DNA of 64,000 nt from Malurus cyaneus samueli (taxonomy: Eukaryota > Chordata > Aves > Passeriformes > Maluridae), in assembly GCA_009741485.1 (NCBI GenBank), contig CM019219.1:31715280-31779279 (forward strand), written 5' to 3'. The notes beneath the pieces are model-generated. The model made no database searches, was not told the origin of the DNA, and saw only the letters and a list, made by a program, of their open reading frames with translations. Made by a program: the position numbers and the translations under genes. Position 1 is the stretch's first letter; every line of letters begins with the position of its first letter. Shown one piece after another: positions 10,712-24,200 of the stretch.

Positions 10712-12839
10712 TGTGGGTCAGGGTTTAGCTGCCTGTGCATGCTGAGGGGTCTCGTGGGGTGGATATCACTGTGTTGGTGCCTCTTTATTTTTCTGTGCAG
10801 CAAGTTCGTGCTGGGGTTGAAATAAAAGTGGGCAGGAGGGAGGGAATGGAGGAGAAAAAAACAAGTTAAACCTGACCCACCTGGCTCCGTTTGAGTCTGG
10901 GGAGCTCTCTCAAGGCACGCTGGCGATCTGGCATATGCATGTGTGTGTATAATAAAGTTTTGAGCTGGAGTGCTATAATTAGTGCTTCTCCAGGAGAGTT
11001 GTGCGGGGATGGCATGTGATGATGCAGAGGAGGGAGCCGAGATGGGTGCTCAGCCTGGGTGAGCATCCACTCCCTTCCCATCCTTGCCTGGTTTTCAGGA
11101 GAGAGGCATCACCCACAGCACAATTTTCCCTTTCATAACAAAGAACATGTTGTTTGTATTGTGTTTTGAAGTGTGGGGGCTGAATTGTTGTTTTGGATGG
11201 AGCTTTGAAACCCAGAAAGCCTCTGGTCCACCCATCCATGGGCAGCACTCCTGCTGGGAGAGCCCAGCTCCTGGGGTGTTCCCTGCTCCCTGAGCGCAGG
11301 GCTTTGCCTGCCAGGCTTCACCTGCCCCCCTGGGTGGGAAAACAGCCTGCTGTGAGGGTTTGGAGTGTGCTTGAGGGTCTTTTTCTGCCTGTGGGGCTGC
11401 ACAGAGGCGGCAGAAGGGCGGCTGAGATCCAGAGGGCGATGCTGGCAGTGGGGACTCGGCTGACAAAGTTGTCCACAGGCAGCGTGACGCTGCCATCCTG
11501 CTGAACAAATGTCCTCCCATCCTTCTGCTCTGCCACCAGCAGGAAAACAGCCGGGGAGGGAGGGCTGCAGGGGGAATAGCAGCGCTGCTGTCCCCCAGCA
11601 GCGTCAGGACATCGGTGGCAGGAGGCTGCCTGCCTGCTGCTGCCACCGGGAGCAGATGGCTGGGGAAAAGCTGCTCCAAGACCTGTTGCTCATCAAATCC
11701 TGCCCTTTGGAAGTGGAGACTTGAGGACTGTGGCATGTGGAAGGATCTTCTCGGGGTTTTTTTTGTCTCCTTCTCCGCCAGCTGCTTGGCTGTGGATCTC
11801 TCTCTCCCTCAGGAGCGTGGTAGCAGCAGAGTGAACTACTGAAACAACAACAAAAAAAAATAGAGAAATGGAAAAAGGCTGCTTTGGAGAGGGCAGAATC
11901 TCTTGGAAATGGTAGTTGTGGGGGGCAGGGAGGAAATCCAGCTTGTATTTTCTCTGCTTAGAAAACGAGAGGTGACCCTGTAAGGAGCTTGGAGGGTCCA
12001 GGTGTGTCCTTCATCTCTGTGCAATCCCTGGGGTTCCTTTGGTGCTGTGGATGCGGGTTCCCTTTCCATCTCTGTCCTAGCTCAACAGGAATTATATAGA
12101 TATAAATATATAAATAGATGAATATATAAATATATTTTTAGTATCTTTATGTTTTGGGTCAGTTAAGTAAGTCAAGATGCTGCACAGAGCTGTGCTTCCC
12201 TTCCATTCCCAGCAGCAACATCCCCATGGCTTTCTCCCTCCCGGCGTGTTTGCATCCAGCGAGATCATCCTGGCAGCCCTGTGGGGTTTTGGGACAGCCC
12301 TGAGCTGAGTTTTGCTGGGCAAAACCAGGCTGGCAGGCTGGTGCCAGGCTGGGAATGCCGTGAGGTGAGGATGGTAAGGGCTCTGTGGAGTCGGAGGGGT
12401 TTGTCACAGCAGATGTTGGTGCCGTAAAGCCACAGGTTCCTGCTGTTTCCTATTCATTTCCATCCTCCCAGCTTTAGCGATGCTAATGTGAGTGAAAACA
12501 TTTGCTGGAGCAAGGAGGGGGGAGATAAATCATCCAGCCATTCCCTCTGCCCCCTCCTGCCATCCCAGCCCTGCGTGTCACCGTGGGAAGGGAGGACGAG
12601 CAGGGCTGCGAGGGATCCTGGCCGCCCTTGGTGGCCGCTGAAGGCCCCCTGGCTCTGATTTTGGTTCTCCAGGATCTGCAGAGCTGTAATTTGCTGCAAT
12701 CAGTGGCGTTGTGCAAGCCACCCCTGCCCGTGAGTCAGAGTGCGGTGGCACCGAGCTGACACGGCCCTGGCCCTTGGGATGCTGGGCTCTGTGTGGGGAT
12801 CTGGGGCTGGTGGCACGGAGACTGATTCCTCCTGGAACT

Positions 12840-12972
12840 GCTGGCCCTGGAAATGCTCCAGGCCAGGCTGGGTAAGGCCTGGACCAGTGGAAGGTGTCCC
12901 TGCCTGTGGCAGTGGGGCTGGAATGAGATGAGCTTTAGGATCCCTTCCAACCCAAACCATTCTGGGATTCCT
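12840..12972 (+). mobile_element. CR1 LINE 3' fragment
   Basis: Sense CR1 tail with CAGGCCAGGCTGGGTAAGGC, GTGGAAGGTGTCCCTGCC and the terminus CCTTCCAACCCAAACCATTC followed by TGGGATTCC. Confidence 0.88.
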
Positions 12973-15900
12973 TCTGTTCACCTTTGGGCTGAAGGGAGCT
13001 TGGGTGGTGACAGAGCTTCCCTGGCTCTGCCAGAGCTCAGCACCTTCAGGGAGTGTTGTGTGAGCTGTATCTCCACAAAGCACGCCTTCATGGTGTACCA
13101 GCAGCTTTTGAGCGATGCCTGTCCTCACATCAGGCTGGAGCGCTGGAAATAATCCCCTGTGACCTGCAGTGGGGCTGGGAATTGCAGTTTGGCTCGGGAG
13201 AGGCAGGCTGAGCTGCTCTCATGTCCGCTTTCACAGAGGGACCCCTCTTGGTGGGAGCCTGGAGGTGCTGGCTGGATGCAGCACCCTCCCTAAATCCTCC
13301 CTGTCCCTGTCCCCACAGCCCTGGCTGCCGCTCGGGTTTTTACTCCCGAGGCGCTTCTGGGGAGCGGATTTGCTCTCCGCTCCACCCTGGGAGCGATGCT
13401 GTGCTGAGGGTCCCAGCTGGAATTTGGGATAAAGCAGTTTCGGGTGCCCGCGGGGGCAGAGCGCTCCGAGGGGGAGAAGGAGAGCCAGAGGGCCGGCAAA
13501 GCATCCCCAGGGCTGCCCGGAGTATTATTTTTGAAGCCTCCTGGTTTTTCGGAGGCCTGACTCACGGCACAGGAATGCGCTGGGCTGGCAGCCCCAGACC
13601 TGCTCCTCGGCGAGGGGAATAGCTGCCGTCTCCTCCTCCTCCTCCTCCGGAGCCCGTTCCCGATTCCAAACCGCTGGGGTGGACTGGTAGCAGCCGCATG
13701 TTTGCTGAGCTTGGATTTTTTAGTTTTTTAGGTTTGTTTTTTTTTTTTTTCTCCCTCTGCTATTTGCTATTTTTTTTCCCCTTAAGGGGCTGAACCCCCC
13801 GTTTTGTTTTTTTTTAATTTTTATTGGGGCAGCTCTGCCGAGGGAAAGGCAGCGCGAGCCCTGAGATCAAACGGGAGCCAGGCTGGGAAAGGCTCGGCGA
13901 AGCCACGCTGGAAAAGGAGGAAAGGGAAGGGAAGCAGGAATTATTTAGCGCGGGGCTTGCTCCGGCGTGTCCTGCACTCTGCCTTTAATCTCCTGCGAGT
14001 CCCTCCCTGCCGCAGCCCGGCGCGGCTTCGCTCGGGTCTCCTCCGCTCCCTCCTGCATCTCCCCCTTGTTGGGGGGGCTGCTCCCCGTTTCAGAGTGCTC
14101 CACAGGGATGCGATGCAGCCGAGTTGGATTTGTGGTGGAACACCCCATTCTCCTCCCCAGCCTGGTGTCACTGCGGGGGTGTGGAAGCTGTGAGCTTTAA
14201 ACCAAACTCGTGATGCTTGGGGCTGTACCTTGCAGTGAGCCTGCTCAGGGGACGAGTTTGACTTCCTGTGTTTCTGCTGGCAGCCCAATCTTTCTCTGTG
14301 AAGAAATTCAGGGGAAAGCGTGGCAGCGATGCAAGCCCCGTATCAGCACAATGACACAGGGTATCCTGCTGCCTGAGAGGCAAAAAATGCATTTGTCTTG
14401 GGTGTGAACTCTGCTTCCCACCTTTCTCCGAGCTCTGCCGGGCCCCTTCCCCTGTCTGCCTGCCTGGAGCTTTCATGGAGGCGTCTGTCTCCTCTCCTCC
14501 TGTTTCAGTCCCTCTCCACTGGGGAATGGTGGCCCAGCTCTCACTTGCTCAGGTGCTGGGAAACACCCCCTTTTCAGCTAATTCCTTGCTGCAGGGAGGA
14601 GGAATTGTCAGGTCCCAGGCCCTGGGAATGGCTGTGAAGCCACGTGGGGTACGAGCTTGGGGGTGGCAGACATGGCAGCAGCACTGGAGTCCCAAAACTG
14701 TGACCATGGCACAAAGCTGGGTTTATCCAGGTGAAATAGAAATCAGGAGCTGCATGCCACTGTCAGCCATGCTTGGCTAGGTCTGTGTGGGCATAGCTAA
14801 CATAGGTCCCCCAGCATTGAAAATTCCAATGGTTTTGAGCTGTTTTTCCCCTTTGGCTTTGCTTGTGGTGTAAGTTTAGGGCAGTGTTGGTGTGTTTGTC
14901 CTTTTTTCTACCCTGGGAGATGAAGGTCATGAGCTGAGACACTTGTATTATTATTTAAGAGTGATAATATAGCTGCTTCAAGGAGAAGAAAAGTGAGCAG
15001 AGCTTTTCTCTTCTGGAATTCGAGGTCTGGGCTGTCCCTTTTCCTTCTGGAAAGGAAACAGGCCTGTATGGATTTGGGGACCCTTTTAGTGGGAGTCTCC
15101 CTCAGCCCCACAAGTCCCTAACACCTGTATTTACACCCATACAGCACAGCTGCCCTCGCTTCTCTCCCCAGTTTATTCCCACATTTTATGGGAATGACAA
15201 AGGAGGAGGAAAAGGGTTTGTTTGTACCACAGCTGGAATACCCAGGGCTGTCACCCCAGCCAGTACAACCCTGTCGTGGAGCCAGACACAGGAGTCAGAT
15301 CCCAACACCTCTCCTGCTTCCGGGGGGTCTCGCCACTATGGTTCCCATAAAGACCCCGTGAATAACCTTTGCTGCCCCCTGGCTCCGCTCCTTCAAGAGC
15401 CTGAGCCCAGTGTGAAAGCAGAGGGATTGTTTCCCTTTGAAAGAGCGTGGAGAATCTCGTTTTGGGATGTTTAATGCTTATTAGATCCATCTGCCTCCCT
15501 CTCAAGTGGGGGCTGTCGCAGGAGGAGAGATGAGGATGTCCCAGTGGGGTTGGGGGCTCAGTGGGGATGATGCTGGGGAACTGTGCAGGTAGAGAGTGTG
15601 GAATGCTAGAAAGAGGTTTGGGGAGGGAAAAAAACCATTTCCACCTGGAAAATGCTCCTGGAATTGATGCTGCTGCATGTGACATCGTTTTTGGCTGCTT
15701 TGGCGTGTCCTGGGGGTGAGTTCCAGCACTCCTTGATATGTTGAACCAAAGGCTGTCCAGGTGCAGTGAAACAGCTTTGAGAGGGTTTGAGTGCAGGATG
15801 GGAAATGGGGAGTGCTCCTTCCTGGAAGGAATGATGATCCTGGCACAGAAGTGACCCCTGCTCGCCCCTTCTCGCCACATCAGCAGCGTTAAAATGCCTT

Positions 15901-16331
15901 TACAGATCCCATTTCCCTGTTCAGACAAGGGCTGCTCATCTTTGGGTGGGCTGCTGGGTGTACCTGCACTCCTGGGGCGGTGGCAGGATGGAGGGACGGG
16001 ACATTTCCAGCCAAATCCAGGTGGCTAGTGGAGGCAGGAGGCTGTTAAAAGGGCTGTGCTGCGCTGCACAGCGTGGGAGTTTTCCTTAGGCAGGAGGTTG
16101 CAGAGCCCAGGAATTCCTCAGGACAGATTTCAGCAGGAGAAGGGACACGCCTGGGGTGCAGCGTGGTGTCCTCAGTGCTTTCCAGGCTTTGAGGTTTGGG
16201 GTGCACGTGAGGGCGTCCACAGCAGCGGCTGGAGGCACCGAGGTGAAAACCTGGTTTTGCTGACCATCCAGTTTCCCAGTAGACTTTCATGATGTTTGGG
16301 AAGCTGTAATTTTTCCCAAATTACAGGAAGA

Positions 16332-16390
16332 GAGCAATTGGGATGGAGGACAGTCTCTCTTCTGAGAGAGCAGTTGGGATGGAGGACGAT
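16332..16390. repeat. 36-bp tandem duplication
   Basis: GAGCA(A/G)TTGGGATGGAGGAC occurs twice, 36 bases apart. It lies just before a CR1 end. Confidence 0.8.
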
Positions 16391-16416
16391 CCTATGGCCA
16401 ACAAGAAAGTGTTCAC

Positions 16417-16491
16417 AGGTTGGACTCAATGATCCTGGAGTCAATTGAGTTGGACTCAGCGATTCTTTTCCAACTTTTAATGATTCTGTGA
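16417..16491 (+). mobile_element. CR1-type LINE 3' end
   Basis: CAGGTTGGACTCAATGATCC and a terminal CCAACTTTTAATGATTCTGT are the end of a different CR1 subfamily. The TTGGACTCA block is locally duplicated. Confidence 0.7.
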
Positions 16492-18841
16492 CAGGGCTTT
16501 GGAGGGTTTTATGGAGATGGATGAACCCAAGTTCCTTCCACTGGTTTGATTGGCTCTGCCTCCCTGCCATATTCAGGGGGTCTGGTTCCCCTTCCCGTGG
16601 TCTGTGAGCAGGGGCTGCTCTCCCCCCGACGAGCCCTCGCCAGCCTACGCCACCGCCCGGCTGCGTTATTGGCTCCATCTGTTTGGGTTGGCTTGGAGAA
16701 CAGAAGGGAGGGTGTTTTCCAGCAGCCAGAAAATGGTTGCTATTTAAAACAACCGAGAAACAGAAAGAAAGAAAAAAAATAATGTGGTCTGCCGCTTGCT
16801 TTTCATCCGTGGAGCCGAAGGAGCGTCCCCACCCTCACCTGGAGGGGCATCTCTGAGGGCTTTGCAGGGCCCTGCAAGTGAAGGTGGTAATTAGTGCTGG
16901 TCATGAGGGAGGATCCTGCAATGTGGCCACGCTGTCTGCTGTGGTCTGGCCCGGGGCCATCGCCTGCTTTGGGATGGCCGCTGCCCAGGTGTGGGATCCC
17001 AGCACCTCCCTCCGCCCCTGTTTATCCCAAGCAGGCTGGGGGTGCAGATTTTGCCTCCCCTCTGCCGCCACTGGTTTGGCGGTTGCTGGACGGTGCTGCG
17101 GTGTTCCTGCACTGCAATATTGCTTCTGAACGTTTTTCTTTCCTCCTTTGACAGATGTGAAATGTGCAGACAGGCTTAAAATGAAAGCATGGCTCCCAGA
17201 GTCCAATTACACAGCAATTAAAAGTAATCAGCGGTCTGGGTCGCTGTTCTGGAGACGGGATTCGTTGAAGGGTTTTCTCTTCCAACTTATCTTGGAAAAG
17301 CTTAAAGGTCCTGTCTGTTCTGCTGTCTGGGCCCTGGCTGGGGGACATCTTCACACGGTGGGTCAGGTATTGCTGGGAATCTGAATAAGGCTGGGATTGA
17401 GCTGTTCCGAGTGCTCCCAGCTCCTCGCTGGGGCTGTGGTGTGCCTGTGCTGCTCCACAGAGTCTCCTCTGAGTTCCATCAGTCTGTGTTTTGGGGATGA
17501 GCCTTTGGTGACGTGGTGTCACTGCTGGGTGCACGCCTAACTCCATTGTCATTGCTGGGGCCACTTAGGGCTGGAAAGAAGAGGAGGTGCATTTCAGGCT
17601 CCCCTGCCAGCTCCATCCATCCCTGTCCCCCAGACCTGCAGTTCCCCCAGTCCTCCCCCTGGTCCTTAGCAGGAGATGCTGACTCAATTGTGGCAGCAGG
17701 TTTTCCTGCAGGATGTCTGATTCCCCTTGCGCATCATTTTGGCTGCTTTTCCGCAGTCGGAGCCTCACAAATGCCTCCTTCCGCGCTCCGGCGTCGGCGC
17801 TAACGGGATTTGTCACAGGAGAGGGGATTTGGCTGCAGAGCTGCTCGGGTGACCGGGATCCTGAGTGTGATGAAGTAGGGTGTGGGCTGCCAAGGGCTAT
17901 AAAACTGTTTTTCCTCCCCCCTTTTTTTAGTCCTTCTTTTTTTTTTTTTTTTTTCCATCCGTGTCTTGCTTAATGGTTTGCTACTGGTGAATGACTGGGT
18001 TTGGATTTCAGGAGTTGGAGCCTCGTGGCTAATCCCTTTCCTGGGCTGTGGATCCTTTGGCTACCCTGATATACATAAAATATATAAAATATAAAATAGA
18101 TAATATATACATGTGTACATATATAAAAACAAGGCATCAAGGCACATATTTATTTCATGTTTCTGAAATTCATACAACAAGATAAAAATGCTGGCTGTGT
18201 GTGCCCAAAGCTGGAAAAGCAAGATCCAAAAGCTGGGAAGAGGGGTTGGGTTTTGCCTGGGCTGAGCAGTGACTAACCAGAGCTGAGCTTTTAAAACAAA
18301 CGCTTGGGATAAACTGGTTATGCAAACTGGGGCAAATTGGGCAGGTTCCTTTGTAGTTTACAGCAAAACCCCGGCAGTCTGGGGCGTGTCAGGGCCGGTC
18401 CTGCCGGGGTTGGAAAAACCCACGCGCCGGCTTTGCAGACGGGGTCGCAGCCAGCGAGGAAGGATCCCGAGGGGTAAGGAATAGGGTACTGCAGGGCCTC
18501 CTCTGTTCAGCTAAAACCTTGAGTAACGCTGATCCTAAACACAGAACAGGTCAAAAATAGATGAGCTTTTTTTCTTTTTGAAGTGTGGTTTTTAATATCT
18601 GCAAAGAGGACTCCATCCTGTTCTCTGCTCTAAGAAGCTGTTGGGCTTGGTGGTCCTGTGCTGCTGAAAATACACAAATTCAGGGGATTTGGGACTTTTT
18701 TTTGCTTCGGCTGTGGATGTGAGTCTGGTGCGAGACACATGAGTGCAGCAGCAATGCTCAGTGTGCCTTGGGGAGGCAGTGGGGCTTACAGACCACAGGG
18801 CTTCTGGTTTTCATCACAGCCGCTGCTGTTTTGGCATGGGG

Positions 18842-19311
18842 CATCCATCCATCCGTCAGTCCATCGTCCATCCATCCATCCATCCATCCATCCATCCATC
18901 CATCATCATCCATCCATCCATCATCCATCCATCCCTTCCATCCATCCCTGTCCATCCATCCCTGTCCATCCATCCCTGTCCATCCATCCATCCATCCATC
19001 CATCATCCATCCATCCATCCATCCATCCATCCATCCATCCTCCTCCCTCCCTCCCTCCCTCCCATCCATCCATCCTCCCTCATCCATCCTCCATCCATCC
19101 ATTCTCCATCCATCCATCCATCCATCCATCCATCCATCCATCCATCCATCCATCATCATCCATCCATCCATCCTCCATCCATCCATCATCCATCATCATC
19201 ATCATCCATCCATCCTTCCATCCATCCATCTTCATCCATCCATCATCCATCCATCCATCCATCCATCCATCCATCATCATCCATCCCTGTCCATCCATCC
19301 GTCTATCCACC
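18842..19311. repeat. CATC/ATCC tetranucleotide microsatellite array
   Basis: About 470 bases consist almost wholly of CATC units. They are broken by blocks of CCTGTCCATCCATC (18945-18985), CCTCCCTCCCTCC (19040-19062) and CATCATCATC. All frames stay open on both strands as Ile-His-Pro-Ser or Met-Asp-Gly-Trp repeats and are not genes. Confidence 0.97.
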
Positions 19312-21060
19312 CCGCAGCTCTCCCAGACTCCTCTTCTGGGAGGAATAAGGGGCTACAAGGGCCCTGGTGGATTTTCACTCCATGCAGCCCCCTGGGCTGG
19401 GGGAAGGTGATGCCTTGCTCTTTGGGAAGGCAGAGTAATGTTCCATAAAAATCCCGCTTGCTGCTTCCCACTTCTGGGCTGAATGAAAACCAGCTTAGGC
19501 TGCCGTAGTCATTTCGAAGGGGAAAAGCCTGGCTGCTGGATGAAGCAGAAAATTAGATGAAAACTGCCTAACAGGAAAATAAAAGATGATTTTTGCATGC
19601 AGGGAGGGGAAAAGAGGATGTGAAGTTGCTGCTTAACCCTGAACATCCTCTGAGCACTGCTGGACCCGTTTGCCCTTCCTGCATCCCAAAGGATGATGTT
19701 TGTGGCTTTTACCAAGGGATGAGGTGGGATGTGGGATCCCAGTGGTCCTGGGCTGGCTGGAGAAGGAAAAGCTTCCCTTGTAAAGCGGGTTCTTGTCGTG
19801 ATGCTCCCCCTCCCTTCCCATCTCCACATCCCAGTGACGCGCTGGCTCCGTTTCCCTCGGTATTTATGGACTGGCTGGAAGGGGCCGCGGCAGATCCAGC
19901 CGGGATGTTAATGACCCCTGCATGAAACAGCAAAGCCCACTTAGCGGTCTCGGCCGAGGGGTTTTACTGCAGCCTCTCCCGCTCCTTCCCTTGCAGAGGG
20001 ACGGACAGGGAGGGCTGCAGGCACGATTCCTCACTCAGAGAGAGAAAGGGCTTGGGTTTGTGTGCCACGGGGAGGCGGGGGAAGGAGTCTGTGGAAAGTT
20101 TAGGGGGGAGAATGCAAACCATATGTTTCGCCGAGGGTCAAGTTACAGAGCTAAAACCAGCAGGGAAGCCAAAGGAGCCAGAATCCTGCAGTTTGGCTGG
20201 GCTTTGCATCCTGGTAGGTGTGGGGGGGATCCAGCGTGGCCTAGGGAAGGATGATTTTATAACATAAACCCTCCCTAAAAGGTGGTTTGTGTCCCTTGCC
20301 TGGCCCTCTGCTGTTCTGTGTGTTTAGGGCCTGGTTCCAGGGCTGTTTCCAACCCTAGGGGCTCATCTAAATAAGCAACAGAAGAAGCTTTTCTGGGTTG
20401 TCCCTGAGTTCATGGTGTTTGCAAGTTTGATAGGAAGTCGAAGGAAGAAATTTTTGCCAGGAAGGGAGTGCCTGCAGCTCGCTGGAAAAGCGACAGTGAT
20501 GTGCCCTTCACCAGGGCTGTCCTTGCAGTCTCCTTCCAGCTACAGAGAGGAAAGTCAGAGGAAGAGTGGAAAAAGTTATGTGCAGGCAGCTTGTCGGGCT
20601 GTACAGACATCAGACCTGAGCGATCTAAGCTGGGTGAAAGTGCTTTCAAAAAGAAACCCAAAAGCAGGAGGAGCGCCGAGGTCTCCCAACAAACTTTTTT
20701 AGCGGGGAGACATCTTTTGTTCCCAAAACTAAAGGCATGGAGACAATATCTGATTCCCCGAGCGGCTCCACGGAGCTGTTTGCAACCTGTCAGCTTGGCA
20801 ACCATCTGCTCGCAGCCCGTGGGGACCGTACTGTATGTGGGACACAGGGGGAGGGAGGCACCACTGTGACCCCCAGGAGCAGCCGTGGGATCCAGCCTCT
20901 CTGGACCACCTCATCCCCTGCCCCAAGAGGAGCTCCCATGCCTAAAACACCAAAAATCCCTCTGGATTTATCTTTGGGCTGGCTGGACTGTTTGTTTCTT
21001 TTTGTTGCTTGTTTGTTTGGGGGGAGGATTTCTTTTTTTAGCTTCATTTCCTAAAAAAAA

Positions 21061-21288
21061 TCCCGACTTTTTTTCTGTGCTGCCATGCTGTTTGTATGTC
21101 TGCATCCTTCTCCCTCTGACTCAGAAGCTGATGTCTTGTAATTAAGCGCCTGCCTGATTAGGAAATTAGTGATNTCCTGACTTTTTTTTCTGTGCTGCCG
21201 TGCTGTTTGTATGTCTGCATCCTTCTCCCTCTGACTCAGAAGCTGATGTCTTGTAATTAAGCGCCTGCCTGATTAGGAAATTAGTGAT
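21061..21288. repeat. 113-bp tandem duplication flanking a single N
   Basis: 21061-21173 and 21175-21288 are almost identical. The differences seen are CCCG against CCTG, one extra T in a T run, and CATG against CGTG. The one N at 21174 sits exactly between them. This is most likely an assembly join artefact. Confidence 0.93.
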
Positions 21289-24200
21289 AAAGTTTTTATC
21301 CAGGCTGATCGGCCAGTGAGAGGGATCTATTAATATCCCACTAAAAAAAAAACCACCCCAAAACATTGACAGTATAATGCTTGCCACCTACTATTGGGGC
21401 AACACAAATGCCATGTGGGAGGGAGTATTTGGAACAGCAGATCCACAGGAAAACAAACTGCTCTGCTGTCTAGGGGGACACAACGTACGAGCAGAGATGG
21501 TCTGCTTGGAAATGAATGAAAAAAATGAAGGAAATAAATGGAGGACAGAGAAAAATGCTGGGAAAACCTTAGGCAAGGTGAGGGAAGCGCCGAAGGCTGC
21601 TCTCAGGGCATGGCAAGAGGCACTTGTTGGCAGGTGACTTTTATTGGAAGGAAATGATCCTTTGCTGATGATGTTTGAGATGGAAGGGGAAGCGGGAGAG
21701 GAGCATCCCATAATTGGGTCAGTGGGGAGAGGTGGGGAAGCTTCCTTCCAGCTTTGGAAGAAATCGCTTGGCATGGTGGATGTGGGGCATTGGTGTCAAC
21801 CAAAGTGGGAGGAGTTTGGGTTATTGTGGAATTCTGGCTCAGGGTTATTCTGCAGCTTTGGCTTCTCGTGTTTTTGAGGAGCAGCAGTTCCTGGCTCCTC
21901 TGAAAGAGGAGCACCAAGGGGCAGAATGGTGGGCGGGAGGAGCATCTGCCATTGACATGGTTTCAGTTGCTGCAGGTCCTCAGGGTGTCCCCGGGGCTGG
22001 ATCTGGCTGGTGTTTGTCCCTTGGTCAGTGTCACAATAAGCCTGACTCTTGCCTCGCTGGTTTCTCCCAAGCAAGCTGCCCAGGACGTGCTTTAATCCAA
22101 GAGGAGTTGAGTCTGGGGAAGGACTCGGATTGTTTGGGTGAAAGGACTCCTTGTCCTATTGCAGAGTCCCCTGGGTTTACATCATGTTATTCACAGAGAC
22201 AGGCCCTTAATGCAGTGCAGGAGAAGGCTTGGAAAAGCAGGAGGAGGTTCTCAAGAAGCTGGTGGAAACGAGAAGCTGGAGCTAGGAAAGCAGAGGTGTG
22301 CTTTCTTCCAGCACCAGGGTGTTTATTCCCGAGAATACAGAGAGATGGCATCCCTTTTAATTAAAAAAAATAAAAAATAAAAAAATAACAACCTCTATTT
22401 TGAGACTGCTGAGAAAGTGACTGCCCCTTGTGATGTTTCACGGCTGAGATCATTTCTGGCTGAGTGAATCCACTCTGGAGGTTTTAGGCTCTGTCTGTAT
22501 GGGTGAGCTCAGAATCTGAATTTTTATTGCGGAGGGAGGTGTAAATCTCAATCATTTTGGACAAAAAGATACAGTAAAGCTGAAGATTCACCAGTGAAGA
22601 GAAGACGTTCATGGTTTGGGGTGAATTGTGATCTGGAGCTGTGAAGGAAACAAGAAATGAGTTGTTCCAGCAAAAGCTGGAAGGAATTGCTCCTGTTTTC
22701 AGAAATAGGTAATGGCCATCATTTTTGGAGTCACCGAATTTCACAAGTGCTTATTCAGGACCAGATTCCGCCCGTTCCCTGTCCTACAAACTTGAGGAGA
22801 AAGAATTAAGTTGGAAGCAAAGCAGGCTGCCAGTGGGAGTGACTGAGGCTGGGAGCAGGGCTTTAATTTTCACGGTGCAGCAGTGTAACAGTGCTGTTTA
22901 TAAGCTTCTCCTGCCACATGAAAGCGGCGTTGCATTATCCTGCTCGGCCCTAAGAGCGGGGAAGCAGCCAGAAGAGGCCTGATTACAGAGCAGCAGCGCT
23001 TTCTTCTTCCCATCGCTACAAAAGAATAGACAATAGAAACCAGCATCCAGTTTTAGCTCCAGTAATGCAGCACTCTCCTTCTGGTGGCCATGTCACATGC
23101 TGCCTGAGTAATTCCCATCCTTGTTTTGCCTGGAAAACCAGCCTTGGAGGGAGAGAAGGAGGGAGGAAGCCGTGACTTGGGCTGGATGATGCTGGGATCA
23201 GGGATCTGGCTGTGGGTGGACATTGTCTGCGGCCACCTTTGGGGCTGGTGATGGCCTTCAGCGTCTGTAGGGACAGCAGTGGAATTGGTGGCTGTTGGTT
23301 GGGGGATCACCACCCCTAGGAATGGGGAGCACTATGGCCGGAGTTTGCTTAAAAGGCCGAGCCTGAGGTGCTGAAAGAGGAACTTGCAAAAACAGCTGCT
23401 CATGCCATGAGCTTCTCATCCACAGATGAGGGGGGCTAAGGCGTGAAAAACATGGATTTTCATTTTTTCCCTTCAAGAATAACTAACTTGACATTTCTAA
23501 GGTGTTTCAGAAGCAGGTAGGGGGCTTGTTTGCAGCTCATTTTGTGTTGCTTGGCTTCCCCAGGTTGGGTGATGTGCATGGGATTTAAAAGGTGAGTGAT
23601 TGCAAAGGAGAAAGGGGACCCCTCTGAGGTTGTGGTGTCATCTCCATCGTTGCACAAGTTGTGGAGGAAATCCCAGTGGAGTCAATTTTTTAAAAGTAGC
23701 TCCAGGTGACAGCTGGCTTGCTTTGTGCCCTGGCATTCCCGAAGAAGCCGGATGGGAAAGCGGTGCGGAGAGAAACCCACAGCAGCAACCTCACAGCTCT
23801 TTGTGCCCAGGACAAAGGGCTGGTTTGGAGTTACAGGGAAGAAAAAGAGCTGTGTTTGCGGGGGGAAAAGGTGTTGTAAGATGGGTTCTGGGGCTGGGAC
23901 GTGGCAGGGGAGGCAAATGAGGCCGGAATGAGCAGATACATTGTTGAGGATGATTGAGAATGCTGGCCCTGGGGAAATCTTTCACCAGCCTGGTGGTGCT
24001 GTGGATGCTGATTTTCCCACTTCTCTGCATTTGTAAAATGCAGGAGACAAACTGTCCCTGGACACCGGTGTGGCAAGAGACGGGTGCCCATCCTCAGCAT
24101 CCTCCCCTCGGGACTGTGTGCTGAGGATGCCACCGAGCCCCAGAGCTGCTGCCTTTGGCCTCTGCGGGTTTTTCACCCCGTTTCCCCCTGCTCACTCAGC

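Larger units (their letters stand above)
9641..18840. other. putative intron 1, 5' part; no supported exon
   Basis: No exon is supported here. Visible items are a 14-base tandem repeat (10651-10711), CR1 pieces (12840 and 16417), a GC-rich patch (about 13.3-14.1 kb), a 36-base duplication (16332-16390), AT-rich simple tracts near 12.1 and 18.1 kb, and T or A runs near 13.74 and 17.94 kb. Confidence 0.55.

Noticed and set aside
15251..15928. 225-codon open frame on the minus strand
   Set aside because: No domain, no splice or promoter context, and several overlapping open frames.
18658..19448. Long Ile-His-Pro-Ser and Met-Asp-Gly-Trp open frames
   Set aside because: They are translations of the CATC microsatellite on both strands.
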